Under the pieces are notes generated by a model. It ran no database searches. It was not told the DNA's origin and saw nothing but the letters and a program-made list of their open reading frames with translations. From NCBI GenBank assembly GCA_938084675.1, contig CALKGM010000002.1, positions 104,193 to 168,192 of the forward strand: 64,000 nucleotides of DNA, in the 5' to 3' direction. Of the stretch, positions 51,076-59,624 are shown one piece after another; the stretch's first letter is position 1, and each line of letters begins with the position of its first letter. The translations under genes were made by a program, and so were the position numbers. Source of the DNA: Candidatus Poseidoniaceae archaeon. Its GTDB lineage: Archaea; Thermoplasmatota; Poseidoniia; Poseidoniales; Poseidoniaceae.

Positions 51076-52029
51076 ATGCGAGCCTTGGTAACTGGAGGAG
51101 CAGGCTTTATTGGGTCCCATCTCATTGACCGTTTGGTTGCACGCGGCGACCACGTGGTGGTACTTGACAATCTTTCAAGCGGTCAAGAATCGTTTATCTC
51201 CCATCATCTTGAATCCGGTTCCGCAACGATGGTTCATGGCGATGTCTGTCATCTTGAGGACGTTAAATCTGCTATGGCGATGGACATTGAATGTGTGTTC
51301 CATTTAGCTGCAAATCCGGATATTCGCCTCGGAACTCGTGTTACAGATACGGACCTTCAACAAGGCACCATCGCTACTTACAATGTTGTTGAAGCCATGC
51401 GATTGAACGAGGTTAAGAAAATCGTCTTTGCATCAAGCTCGGTTGTCTACGGAGAAAATGCACCACTTCCAACTCCCGAAAATCATGGTCCATGTTTGCC
51501 GATTTCGCTCTATGGAGCGAGCAAACAGGCTGGAGAGGGACTGATCAGCAGTTGGGTTGGAACCTTTGGCCTCCAAGCATGGATTTTCCGTTTCGCTAAC
51601 ATCATCGGCGCCAGAGGGACGCATGGTGTGATTTTTGACTTCATTCACAAACTAAAAGCCGACCCAACGCGACTTGAGGTCCTCGGCAACGGACGTCAAG
51701 AAAAATCCTACATGGAAGTCGGAGACTGCGCTGATGCGATTCTCCACGTGATGGGGGAGACGAATGAAGCAGTCAATCTTTACAATCTTGGTAGCCACGA
51801 TACTGCCTCAGTTCGTCGTATCGCTGAGATTGTAGTTGAGGTTACCGGATGTAGTGGTGCAAGCATCGAATACACTGGCGGCGACCGTGGTTGGGCTGGA
51901 GATGTGCCTCGTGCTCGTCTAGCCATTGACAAAATGTTAGAAAGTGGATTCGATGTGCGCATGAATAGCGAAGATGCAATTCGTCATACAGCATCTGTTT
52001 TGCTTGAAGAAATTGGAATGGGGGAATAA
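51076..52029 (+). CDS. NAD-dependent sugar epimerase/dehydratase (GalE-like)
   Basis: 317 residues. Extended short-chain dehydrogenase: Rossmann motif VTGGAGFIGSHL, Asp in VVLDNLSSG binding NAD, catalytic Ser in ASSSVVYG and YxxxK in YGASKQAGE. VLGNGRQEKSYMEVGDCADAI fits UDP-glucose 4-epimerase-type enzymes. Substrate not certain. Its NDP-sugar product could serve the nearby glycosyltransferase. Confidence 0.9.
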   Translation: MRALVTGGAGFIGSHLIDRLVARGDHVVVLDNLSSGQESFISHHLESGSATMVHGDVCHLEDVKSAMAMDIECVFHLAANPDIRLGTRVTDTDLQQGTIATYNVVEAMRLNEVKKIVFASSSVVYGENAPLPTPENHGPCLPISLYGASKQAGEGLISSWVGTFGLQAWIFRFANIIGARGTHGVIFDFIHKLKADPTRLEVLGNGRQEKSYMEVGDCADAILHVMGETNEAVNLYNLGSHDTASVRRIAEIVVEVTGCSGASIEYTGGDRGWAGDVPRARLAIDKMLESGFDVRMNSEDAIRHTASVLLEEIGMGE

Positions 52030-52031
52030 TC

Positions 52032-52703
52032 ATGAAGTACGATGAAGAAGCCGATGTACGAACCGACACAGCCATCAAAATCATGGCGCTATTCTTTGCC
52101 TCAATCATGTTTCTGGCATTCACTACCGACCCCATTGCAAGCGGGACCAAGGAAGGACAACGTGCCCCTCCTCTGGAAGGTTTGAGTTACAACGGAACGG
52201 GCTGGACAGAATTCAATATGGATGATTGGCTCGTAGATAACTGGTCCAACACGGATACCACTGCAGCGTGGATGGTTGTACAATTTATTGATACTGATTG
52301 TGGATTCTGCTGGGATTCTGCCTCTGAAACAGGCCAAGCCGCAGATTACTTCTCCAAGACCGGAGCTGAAAATTGGGATGGACCCGTTGTCAACTTTATT
52401 GCAAACGTGGCTGAACTGAACATTCCTGGTCACGAAAGCAGTCGTGATGAAATAGTAGCCTTTAGAGATAAATCTGGGGAAGAGACCTGTGCAAAAGGTG
52501 ATTGTACCACCCGACCAGGCAATCCTCACAGTTTCACATACATTGACGATTTAGACCTTGATAACATGGACGAATGGAAGGTTCCTGGGACTCCTGCATA
52601 CTTTCTCATCCAACCCGATGGTATTGTCGCTTGGGTTTCATCTGAAAACCCTCAGGAAAAGATAGGTGATGCTATCTTTAGAATTGTTGGAGGTGAGGCG
52701 TGA
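52032..52703 (+). CDS. Membrane-anchored thioredoxin-like protein (CGFC)
   Basis: 223 residues. One N-terminal helix (about 15-33), then an extracytoplasmic thioredoxin fold with active site C90-G-F-C93 in VQFIDTDCGFCWDSA and a cis-Pro loop VPGTPAYFLIQPDG. An extra cysteine pair (TCAKGDC) sits between them. It starts 2 bp after the epimerase gene and its stop touches the VKOR start, so it is the likely redox partner of VKOR: a DsbA-like oxidase. Confidence 0.85.
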   Translation: MKYDEEADVRTDTAIKIMALFFASIMFLAFTTDPIASGTKEGQRAPPLEGLSYNGTGWTEFNMDDWLVDNWSNTDTTAAWMVVQFIDTDCGFCWDSASETGQAADYFSKTGAENWDGPVVNFIANVAELNIPGHESSRDEIVAFRDKSGEETCAKGDCTTRPGNPHSFTYIDDLDLDNMDEWKVPGTPAYFLIQPDGIVAWVSSENPQEKIGDAIFRIVGGEA

Positions 52704-53315
52704 ATGGATGCAAACATCATTTTACTGTTCTACATCGTACCTCTTTTGTTTGGAACACTCCTTCTGACCTCGTTTGGTTCAACCATTGGTGCATCATTAT
52801 CAGCGAAATGGCCTCATCTTGAATCGACTCGTCGACAACGCCTTCTTGGATTGAATGTTGTTCTGCTGGTTGGTTTTGCAATATCCGTTCACACCCTCTG
52901 GATTTCCAATAAAATCAGCGAAGGGGGTGCTGTTTGCTCAAGCGCAACCGTGTTTTCATGCGATGATGTCCTCGGAAATATTGCCTACAATACCGACCCA
53001 CTGTTTGGCCAACCTTGGGGGATCATCGGTATGCTCGCCTTTGGTGTACTGATGTTCCTTGCGAACTCAATTTCTAAGGAACCTGATTCTCTCTGGGCTG
53101 AGCGCTATTCAAAGTACGGAATGTATCTCACTCTCCTTGGTCTGCCGGTGATTGGTTTGTTGATTTCCTATGAAGTTGCAATGGGCAAAATTTGTCAATA
53201 CTGTACTACCGCACACGTTGCTAACGTTATTGCTCTGTTTGGTTTCTGGAACATTGGTCGCATGCATGAGCATGGGGATTGGAACGACGATTCACCCAAT
53301 GAATCAAGCGTTTGA
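52704..53315 (+). CDS. VKOR-family disulfide-generating membrane protein
   Basis: 203 residues, about four to five helices. Loop cysteines C78 and C86 (VCSSATVFSCDDV) and active-site C164-x-x-C167 (KICQYCTTAHVAN) match vitamin K epoxide reductase homologues, which reoxidise DsbA-like thioredoxins using quinone. SD GGAGGTGA lies in the end of the upstream gene. Archaeal and bacterial VKORs do the job of DsbB. Confidence 0.93.
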   Translation: MDANIILLFYIVPLLFGTLLLTSFGSTIGASLSAKWPHLESTRRQRLLGLNVVLLVGFAISVHTLWISNKISEGGAVCSSATVFSCDDVLGNIAYNTDPLFGQPWGIIGMLAFGVLMFLANSISKEPDSLWAERYSKYGMYLTLLGLPVIGLLISYEVAMGKICQYCTTAHVANVIALFGFWNIGRMHEHGDWNDDSPNESSV

Positions 53316-53333
53316 TTATGGGAAGGGCCTGAG

Positions 53334-53867
53334 ATGAAAACAGATACTGTCTTTTGGTTGCTCATCACCATCGCCGCTTTGGTAGCCACGGGAATGCTGC
53401 TCGGCCAGAGCGATGGTTCCAGTGAAGTATTCTCAACTGCTGATGACCTTCACCCGCTTGCGGAAGATTGCCTCGGTGGCCACAGTGATTATGTTGACCA
53501 CTATCATGTTGAATTGGTCCTTTCAATCAACAATGAATTTTTTGAGATTCCAGGTGATGTAGGGCTCAATGACGGGTCTTGCACAATGCGACAACTCCAT
53601 ACTCATAGTACCAATGGAGTCATTCACATTGAATTGAAACAGCTAGGTGTCGAAGCGCCCCTTGAGGCATTCTTTGACGTTTGGGGCAAGCACTTTGACG
53701 AAACTGGTTTTGATGATTATAGAGTTGATGCAGATCATGAGTTTTTGATGTTCGTAACCACCACCGACGATGATGGAAACCAAAATCGGGAAGAAGTTAT
53801 GACGTTCCAAAACCATATTCTTGAAGACCAACAGAAAATTGAACTCGTTTACCGAGCGATTGATTGA
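53334..53867 (+). CDS. Anchored His-rich extracytoplasmic protein
   Basis: 177 residues. N-terminal helix (VFWLLITIAALVATGMLLG), then a domain with clustered histidines: HYHVELVLSINNEFFEIPG, then MRQLHTHSTNGVIHIEL. A similar pattern occurs in unnamed proteins of ammonia-oxidising archaea; metal (copper or zinc) binding is inferred. Two Cys (DCLGG, SCTMR) could form a disulfide made by the upstream pair. Same operon as VKOR. Confidence 0.7.
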   Translation: MKTDTVFWLLITIAALVATGMLLGQSDGSSEVFSTADDLHPLAEDCLGGHSDYVDHYHVELVLSINNEFFEIPGDVGLNDGSCTMRQLHTHSTNGVIHIELKQLGVEAPLEAFFDVWGKHFDETGFDDYRVDADHEFLMFVTTTDDDGNQNREEVMTFQNHILEDQQKIELVYRAID

Positions 53868-54137
53868 TCAAGGCGTGTACGTTTTATCAAAGAGGAATGC
53901 GTTCGGCTCCTGGTCAATGACTTCCATTCGAAGAACTGTGACTTCGATTTCGGTGGCTTCTAGGTATGTCGTCCGTAGTTCATGCATGAGATGACGCTGA
54001 ACGTCTTCCATCTCTTCTCCGTAGAGTATGGTGAGGTGATGCGAGGATTCATCTCCAACCTTTGCTACATATTCGATGACCCACTCCTTGAGGGGGGCCT
54101 CTTCTTCCCATGTGATGTCTTCCCATGTGTTTGTCAT
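53868..54137 (-). CDS. Small hypothetical protein, 89 aa
   Basis: Soluble, acidic, no Cys. The sequence WVIEYVAKVGDESSHHLTILYGEEMEDVQRHLMHELRTTY suggests an alpha/beta fold. No family recognised. It abuts the end of the His-rich protein gene, tail to tail. Confidence 0.55.
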   Translation of the reverse strand: MTNTWEDITWEEEAPLKEWVIEYVAKVGDESSHHLTILYGEEMEDVQRHLMHELRTTYLEATEIEVTVLRMEVIDQEPNAFLFDKTYTP

Positions 54138-54254
54138 GGTAATACATTGGTACTGAAGTTTATCAAACCTCGCATTGAATGCACAACCAATTGCAAGATA
54201 TCGGGGATAATTTCATGAATTCGGGAGAATCATGACATTTCAACAAGGAATCTG

Positions 54255-55193
54255 TTACTTTTTACGGCCAATAGCAACCAGACTGAGCGTCGCACAAAGT
54301 CCGATGAGGACCCAACTTGCGTTTGAGGATTGCTCAATTGACCTTGAGCGATGCGCCATTTCAACAGCTCCGTATGACATCGGTTCAGAACCGTTCCGGA
54401 GTGCATCAAGTGTGTGCTCATGGACAAGAATCACACTCCATGAGTCGTACTTTGGAAATTCAATGCTAAAATCAGTGCTGCAAGAATTGCTTGTTGTTGC
54501 ATTGAGCAAACCAATATTTGCAGATAGTGTTCCGGTCTCGAGATGACATTCTGCGGTGCCAAGGAGAACTCGGTCGCGCGTTGAGCCTCCAACATTGATT
54601 CCCCGCTCAGGAACTTCTGCTCCATGCTGAACGACGAGGAAGGTTAACTGTGTTCCATTCACAGTCAAGAAATCTGTATCGATGACCGTGGCCTTGTATC
54701 CCGAATCCGTCGCTTGAACTTCAAACGATAGTGGAGTGACCTTTTGTCGTTCCAATTCCGTGTTGAGGATATCTCGTTGAACATCCTGCCAGGCCTCATA
54801 ACCACCTCGTGGTGTACCTCCCTCCACAACGAATGTTGGAGTCGATGCAATACTGGGGTTCACTGTTTTCATTCGTTCGATTCTGTGGGCTGCTGCTGCA
54901 GGCTCAAAAGCATCATCCCCGTCAGTGGGATGAAGTGCAATAAGAGCGATACGGGAGCCATGACTGTCTGCAACTGTCTCAAGTTCAGGGTCAACTTCCG
55001 AACACACAGAGCACCATGTGGCGGTGTATTCCTCAACAAGAAGCGTCCTGCCTCCTTCGCCAGTTGATACTGGTGTGGTGAAATCCTGATCTAACGGTAC
55101 GATGATTGCTGTTACAGGTTGAACCAACAAAAGAGCACAGAGATACAGCATCAGCCCGAGGAACGTCAATCCTTTGTTGGTCGATGCGCTCAC
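54255..55193 (-). CDS. Surface-anchored thioredoxin-like protein (CSVC)
   Basis: 312 residues from GTG 55193, with AGGAGG 7 nt upstream. Signal peptide, then a thioredoxin fold with C61-S-V-C64 in EEYTATWCSVCSEVDPEL and a cis-Pro STPTFVVEGG. A second domain of ~110 residues follows, and a C-terminal helix (ASWVLIGLCATLSLVAIG) anchors it. Likely an extracytoplasmic redox protein that could work with the VKOR nearby. It is divergent from the FtsJ gene. Confidence 0.82.
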   Translation of the reverse strand: MSASTNKGLTFLGLMLYLCALLLVQPVTAIIVPLDQDFTTPVSTGEGGRTLLVEEYTATWCSVCSEVDPELETVADSHGSRIALIALHPTDGDDAFEPAAAAHRIERMKTVNPSIASTPTFVVEGGTPRGGYEAWQDVQRDILNTELERQKVTPLSFEVQATDSGYKATVIDTDFLTVNGTQLTFLVVQHGAEVPERGINVGGSTRDRVLLGTAECHLETGTLSANIGLLNATTSNSCSTDFSIEFPKYDSWSVILVHEHTLDALRNGSEPMSYGAVEMAHRSRSIEQSSNASWVLIGLCATLSLVAIGRKK

Positions 55194-55312
55194 TCTGTGC
55201 CCTCCTTGGTATCGGCCAAGACGGCTTGTGCCTTGATTGCTTGGATTTCGGCATCGATAAGAAAAGCATTCATGAAGGCATCGTGTTCGTAGCAACCACA
55301 GAGGAGTCTATT

Positions 55313-56050
55313 ATGGCAGACCACTGGATTGAAAATCACAAACGTGATTCTTGGCGTAAACAAGCCAAGGCTAGTGGGTATCGTGCTCGGTCTGCCTTCA
55401 AACTAAAGCAAATACAGGAACGGTTTGGCCTTGTTCGCCAAGGCGATACGATTCTTGACGTCGGATGCTTCCCAGGAGGCTGGTCTCAAGTCGCCGTGGA
55501 ACTTGTTGGCCCGGAAGGACATGTCATTGGGGTTGACCTTGAACCGTGTCAACCCGTTGAGGGAGCAGTGCTTCTCACTGGCGATATTACCGACCCCTAT
55601 ACCCAAGAGCGTGTTCTTGAGGAGCTTGGTGGTGACTTGATTAACGTGATCGTCTCTGATATTTCCCCAGATATCACTGGGAAATGGGACATGGACCAAT
55701 CCGTTGCCATGACCCTTGTTGCCGATGTCTTTGATTTTTCACTGCCCCTTCTCAAGAAAGGCGGTGCATTTACGACCAAACTGTTCCAAGGAATTGGAGT
55801 TCAAGAATTGATTAATGCTGTAAAGCCTCACTTTTCCACAGTCCGCCGCTATTCTCCCGATGCATCTCGAAACTCTTCATCGGAGGTTTACTTGGTTTGC
55901 AGAAACCACATGCCTTGGAACTCTCCCAAACAATCAATCAGAGAACGATACGAAGAAGCAGTGGACGTTTTGGTCGGCGGAAATGAAATTGAAGATGAGC
56001 CGGAGCCAACAAAAACCTCATTCACCGTTCGTCGTAGGAAAAAAGAGTGA
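55313..56050 (+). CDS. rlmE: FtsJ/RlmE-like rRNA 2'-O-methyltransferase
   Basis: 245 residues from ATG 55313, with GAGGAG upstream. SAM-binding ILDVGCFPGGWSQVA; catalytic residues are the Lys in YRARSAFKLKQI, Asp in VSDISPD, Lys in FTTKLFQG and Glu in SSEVYLVCR. Methylates a ribose in rRNA or tRNA. The C-terminal ~40 residues are a charged extension. An OB-fold gene follows 36 bp later. Confidence 0.93.
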   Translation: MADHWIENHKRDSWRKQAKASGYRARSAFKLKQIQERFGLVRQGDTILDVGCFPGGWSQVAVELVGPEGHVIGVDLEPCQPVEGAVLLTGDITDPYTQERVLEELGGDLINVIVSDISPDITGKWDMDQSVAMTLVADVFDFSLPLLKKGGAFTTKLFQGIGVQELINAVKPHFSTVRRYSPDASRNSSSEVYLVCRNHMPWNSPKQSIRERYEEAVDVLVGGNEIEDEPEPTKTSFTVRRRKKE

Positions 56051-56086
56051 AAGGTTTCATGAGCGTTGATAGATTATCAACGCCTC

Positions 56087-56452
56087 ATGTCAAACAATGA
56101 CGGTCAGTGGCCAACACCTGCAAATCGCATCATCAACTTACGTCCAAATGCCCCGGTAAGGCAACTGGAAATGGTTGTGCTTAGAATCTATCCGCAACGC
56201 CTTGTGGTGTCCGAACACTTCACAGGCCCCGTTGCAGCTGCTTGTGGGAGGGACGATACCGGTATTGTAGGGCTTGTTCTTTGGGGTGGGCAAGTCAATG
56301 ATGTGCGCATTGGGGACATCATCCGGATTGAATCTGGCTGGTGTCGGCTAAGAGAACAAGCACTGGTAGTAAGTACCGGAAGAAACGGCCGTATGACGAT
56401 AATAAGCCGTTTTGGAAGTCATTCTCAAAGAAGTTCCTTCACGCAACCATAA
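56087..56452 (+). CDS. OB-fold nucleic-acid-binding protein
   Basis: 121 residues from ATG 56087. NLRPNAPVRQLEMVVLRIYPQRLV, then GIVGLVLWGGQVNDVRIGDIIRIESG, is the pattern of RPA/SSB-like OB folds in archaea (LxLW...I..GD.I.I..G). The C-terminal ~15 residues are Ser- and Arg-rich. Binding to ssDNA or RNA is inferred. Confidence 0.78.
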   Translation: MSNNDGQWPTPANRIINLRPNAPVRQLEMVVLRIYPQRLVVSEHFTGPVAAACGRDDTGIVGLVLWGGQVNDVRIGDIIRIESGWCRLREQALVVSTGRNGRMTIISRFGSHSQRSSFTQP

Positions 56453-56493
56453 AGAAGGGGAGGGCGTGGGCAGATTCGTCCCGAGGCGTTATT

Positions 56494-56661
56494 ATGAGCG
56501 AACGAGCATCAACTTGCACATCATCAGGTATCCCCCTTGCTGAAAAGGGTTCCACGACTTTCCCCTGCCCCGGTTGCTTCAAGCCAATCGGACGTAGCCC
56601 ACGAGTACGCAACCAAGGTGTGCTCTACCGTTGCCCTGAGTGCGGTTTTGAAGGACCCTGA
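56494..56661 (+). CDS. COG2888 Zn-ribbon RNA-binding protein
   Basis: 55 residues from ATG 56494, nested in a longer frame. Cysteines C25/C28 (CPGC) and C47/C50 (CPEC) form the ribbon of this small archaeal family, thought to act in translation and often next to aEF1B, as here (10 bp). Confidence 0.85.
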   Translation: MSERASTCTSSGIPLAEKGSTTFPCPGCFKPIGRSPRVRNQGVLYRCPECGFEGP

Positions 56662-56671
56662 GGTGATTTGA

Positions 56672-56944
56672 ATGGGTATGGTAGTCATGACATACAAAGT
56701 CAATCCGGATTCGGATGTTGACGAGGTTGATAGCGACGCAATTGCAGAAGCCATCCGTGGCCTGCGAACTGAAAATTACGATGTCCAAAAAGTCGAGACA
56801 AAGCCTCTCGCCTTTGGTCTTAAATTTGTTCAAGTTCACGTTACAATGAACGACGGCGAGGGTCTTGCTGATGCTTTTGAAGCACAAATGAGCGCTATCC
56901 ACGGTGTCGGTGAAATTGAAGTCCTTTCAATGGGCCTCATTTGA
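56672..56944 (+). CDS. ef1b: Translation elongation factor aEF1B
   Basis: 90 residues. Nucleotide-exchange factor for aEF1A. MTYKVNPDSDVDEVD is the first strand, followed by KVETKPLAFGLKFVQVHVTMND with the conserved G-L-K-F core and a closing GVGEIEVLSMGLI. Last gene in the FtsJ-OB-Zn ribbon cluster. Confidence 0.94.
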   Translation: MGMVVMTYKVNPDSDVDEVDSDAIAEAIRGLRTENYDVQKVETKPLAFGLKFVQVHVTMNDGEGLADAFEAQMSAIHGVGEIEVLSMGLI

Positions 56945-56997
56945 ACCTTAGATACGGTCTCAACTCGCACCAGAGGGTGTGCTGAACCCTTTCGTCA

Positions 56998-57003
56998 TTT
57001 TTT
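56998..57003 (+). terminator. U-tract terminator after aEF1B
   Basis: Six T in a row, 54 nt after the stop, without a hairpin. Archaeal termination by FttA uses such U-rich sites. Confidence 0.35.
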
Positions 57004-57196
57004 GAAATTTGATTCCTATTTATTGCGAAGTAGCCGTTTCATTCTGAAATCTGAATGGCTCTGCCCTTGAAATGCTACGGGTTAAGATTGGCTGGGACGA
57101 ATTCCTAGCTCTTTTATCCGTTTCAAATCCCCTCGCCGAACGATGAGATTCAAGTTGCCTTGACTGAGCCTGCGTTGAATACAATGATTGCTGATT

Positions 57197-57223
57197 GTTT
57201 CACAAGTGTTTCACAATCACTTG
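57197..57223. repeat. Tandem and inverted repeat upstream of transsulfuration genes
   Basis: GTTTCACAAGT (57197) is followed directly by GTTTCACAATC (57208), an 11-bp tandem repeat close to one helical turn. CAAGTG (57203-57208) and CACTTG (57218-57223) form an overlapping inverted repeat. Possible operator. Confidence 0.4.
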
Positions 57224-57336
57224 AACGGAGATCATCTCACAATATCTCGGGTGGTTCTCAGGATTGTTAGAAATGATTTCAAAGCTTTTTTGTTCATTCT
57301 TGGCGCTTTGTTTTACCGTTCAATTTGAAAAGCCTG

Positions 57337-58392
57337 ATGAACCAGAATTTATTGGCTCACAACATGGTCCTTCCTCAAGGCGTTTACGAAGATGTTGTTT
57401 CAGCAATTGGGCATACGCCTCTCATTCGGTTGAACAAGGTGACTGCTGACTTGTCAGGCTCAGAAGTTTGGGCAAAACTCGAACGTTGTAGTCCTGGCGG
57501 CTCAATCAAAGATAGAATTGGCCTCGCTATGATTTTGGAAGCTGAAGAAAAAGGCTGGCTTAAGCCCGGTGGAACAATTGTTGAAGGAACCAGTGGCAAT
57601 ACAGGCATCGGTCTGGCGATGGTTGCAGCACAACGCGGGTACAATTGTGTGTTCACTATGCCCGATAAGATGGCTAAGGAGAAAATCGACTTGCTACGTG
57701 CTATGGGTGCACGAGTTGAAGTTTGTCCGACCGCAGTGGAAAAAGAAGACCCTCGTTCCTATTACATGGTCGCTGAGCGATTAAGCAAGGAGATTGAAGG
57801 GGCATGGTATCCCGATCAGTATTCCAACCAATCAAATCCACTCGCCCACATTCATTCAACTGGGCCAGAACTGTGGCAACAGACCCAAGGAGAGATCACC
57901 CACTTTGTCGCAACAATGGGAACTGGCGGTACTATTACGGGATGCGGAAGATATCTAAAATCACAAGCAGAAAAACACGGCAAAGATGCTCCAAAAATCG
58001 TTGGCGTCGATGCTGAAGGCTCGATCCTCAAACAATGGTTCGAAGAGGGAACCATGGGTGTGCCCCATGGTTACAAAGTTGAGGGCTTTGGTGAAGACTT
58101 TATTCCACCAGCGACAGACTTTTCAGTGATTGATGAAATTCGAATGGTTGATGACGAGATCTGTTTCAGAATGGCTCGACGTCTGGCGAAGCAAGAGGGG
58201 TTGTTCTGCGGTGGTTCATGCGGTGGAGCCTTACAGATTGCGTTAGATATTGCAGCTGAATACGATCAAGCAGGAGAAAAGGCGAAAATTATTGTTATTC
58301 TCCCTGACGCAGGAAATCCATACCTCGGAAAAGTCTACAATGATGACTGGTTAAAGGAAAACGGATTCGATGTCGATGGATGGGAGTGGTGA
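57337..58392 (+). CDS. Cystathionine beta-synthase/cysteine synthase
   Basis: 351 residues from ATG 57337; ATG 57364 is possible. PLP-binding Lys in GGSIKDRIGLAM, EGTSGNTGIGLAM and GTGGTITGCGRYL. The pattern with DQYSNQSNP fits CBS-type enzymes more than CysK, but there is no heme or C-terminal regulatory domain. The cystathionine gamma-lyase gene follows 1 bp later, so the pair would make cysteine from homocysteine and serine. Confidence 0.88.
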   Translation: MNQNLLAHNMVLPQGVYEDVVSAIGHTPLIRLNKVTADLSGSEVWAKLERCSPGGSIKDRIGLAMILEAEEKGWLKPGGTIVEGTSGNTGIGLAMVAAQRGYNCVFTMPDKMAKEKIDLLRAMGARVEVCPTAVEKEDPRSYYMVAERLSKEIEGAWYPDQYSNQSNPLAHIHSTGPELWQQTQGEITHFVATMGTGGTITGCGRYLKSQAEKHGKDAPKIVGVDAEGSILKQWFEEGTMGVPHGYKVEGFGEDFIPPATDFSVIDEIRMVDDEICFRMARRLAKQEGLFCGGSCGGALQIALDIAAEYDQAGEKAKIIVILPDAGNPYLGKVYNDDWLKENGFDVDGWEW

Positions 58393-58393
58393 A

Positions 58394-59545
58394 ATGACTG
58401 GAGATTCAACTCGCTGCGTTCATTCATCATTGGATCCTGAGGTGACGACAGGCTCTGTCCACACGCCTATTTTTCAAACATCAACCTATGTTCAGAACGA
58501 TTTTGCTGACCACCTTGGATATGAATATGCACGTGGAGACAACCCCACACGAAATGCCCTTCAACGAGCACTCGCAGAAATGGAGTCACCTCATCAAGAA
58601 GCGTATGGATTTTGCTTCGGGAGCGGAATGGCAGCGATTACCACGATCAGTCAAATGCTCAAACAAGGCGACCATGTCATCGCATGCGACGACCTTTACG
58701 GTGGTACTGTTCGCTTGTTCGACCAAATCGCTTCACGGTTTGGGATTGAAACAACCTACTCGCCCTTGAAGACAGGGGACCTTGGAAGCATTGTTCGTGA
58801 GAATTCGAAAATTCTCTGGCTTGAGAGTCCAACCAATCCACTTCTCACCGTTCATGACATCAAATCCTTAGCCGCAGAAGCAAAACAACACGGTCTCATT
58901 GTCGTTGTTGATTCGACCTTCGCAACGCCAATTCTACAGCGCCCGTTTGAGTTGGGTGCAGATCTTATTGTGCATTCAACAACAAAGTACATCGGTGGCC
59001 ATAGCGATGTCATCGGTGGTTGTTTGATCACCCAAAGCAAGGAACTTGCAGAACAAATCTCATTCTTACAAAATGCAGTTGGTGCCGTCCCAGCGCCGAT
59101 GGATTGCTTCCTCATTCTCCGGGGGCTGCGAACACTCGCTTTACGAATGAACCGTCACTGTGAGAGTGCACAAACGTTAGCGGAGCGATTACAGGACAAT
59201 GCGAAGGTCACTCGGCTCTTTTACCCCGGACTCAAAAGTCATCCAACCCATGAAATCGCACAACGGCAAATGACTGCCTTTGGCGGAATCATTTCCTTGG
59301 AAGTCAAAGGGGGAGAAGAGGGTGCTCGAAAGTTCGCAGCCCAATTGAAGCTGTTTGCAACAGCAGAAAGTTTGGGTGGAATCGAATCGCTCATCAATCA
59401 TCCATGGACAATGACCCATGCAGCAATTCCAGAAAAGCAACGCTATGATGCAGGAATGACGCCAGGTCTGATTCGTTTGTCGGTTGGTATCGAGGACATG
59501 GAAGACCTATGGCAAGACCTTGTGAACGCTCTTGATACGCTCTGA
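58394..59545 (+). CDS. Cystathionine gamma-lyase/synthase
   Basis: 383 residues from ATG 58394, with GGTGA upstream. PLP Lys is in VHSTTKYIGGHSDVIGG; YARGDNPTRNALQ, GSGMAAI and PWTMTHAAIP are family motifs. Next to CBS, the gamma-lyase (cystathionine to cysteine) direction is most likely. Lyase, synthase and related enzymes cannot be told apart by sequence alone. Confidence 0.9.
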   Translation: MTGDSTRCVHSSLDPEVTTGSVHTPIFQTSTYVQNDFADHLGYEYARGDNPTRNALQRALAEMESPHQEAYGFCFGSGMAAITTISQMLKQGDHVIACDDLYGGTVRLFDQIASRFGIETTYSPLKTGDLGSIVRENSKILWLESPTNPLLTVHDIKSLAAEAKQHGLIVVVDSTFATPILQRPFELGADLIVHSTTKYIGGHSDVIGGCLITQSKELAEQISFLQNAVGAVPAPMDCFLILRGLRTLALRMNRHCESAQTLAERLQDNAKVTRLFYPGLKSHPTHEIAQRQMTAFGGIISLEVKGGEEGARKFAAQLKLFATAESLGGIESLINHPWTMTHAAIPEKQRYDAGMTPGLIRLSVGIEDMEDLWQDLVNALDTL

Positions 59546-59551
59546 GGGGCG

Positions 59552-59556
59552 TTTTT
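59552..59556 (+). terminator. U-rich terminator after gamma-lyase
   Basis: TTTTT starting 7 nt after the stop codon, followed by more T runs to about 59577, no hairpin needed. Confidence 0.35.
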
Positions 59557-59624
59557 GGAACATTTTCTGCTTCTTTTGCTCATGAGCCTATCAATTGAAA
59601 GTATTGCAGGCAGTAGGTGTGGTT

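Larger units (their letters stand above)
56945..57336 (+). other. 390-bp intergenic region before the transsulfuration genes
   Basis: No gene or RNA family was recognised in this, the longest gap without a gene. It holds a T6 tract (56998-57003), AT-rich stretches and a small repeat cluster (57197-57223). It may contain the regulated promoter of the downstream pair. Confidence 0.5.
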
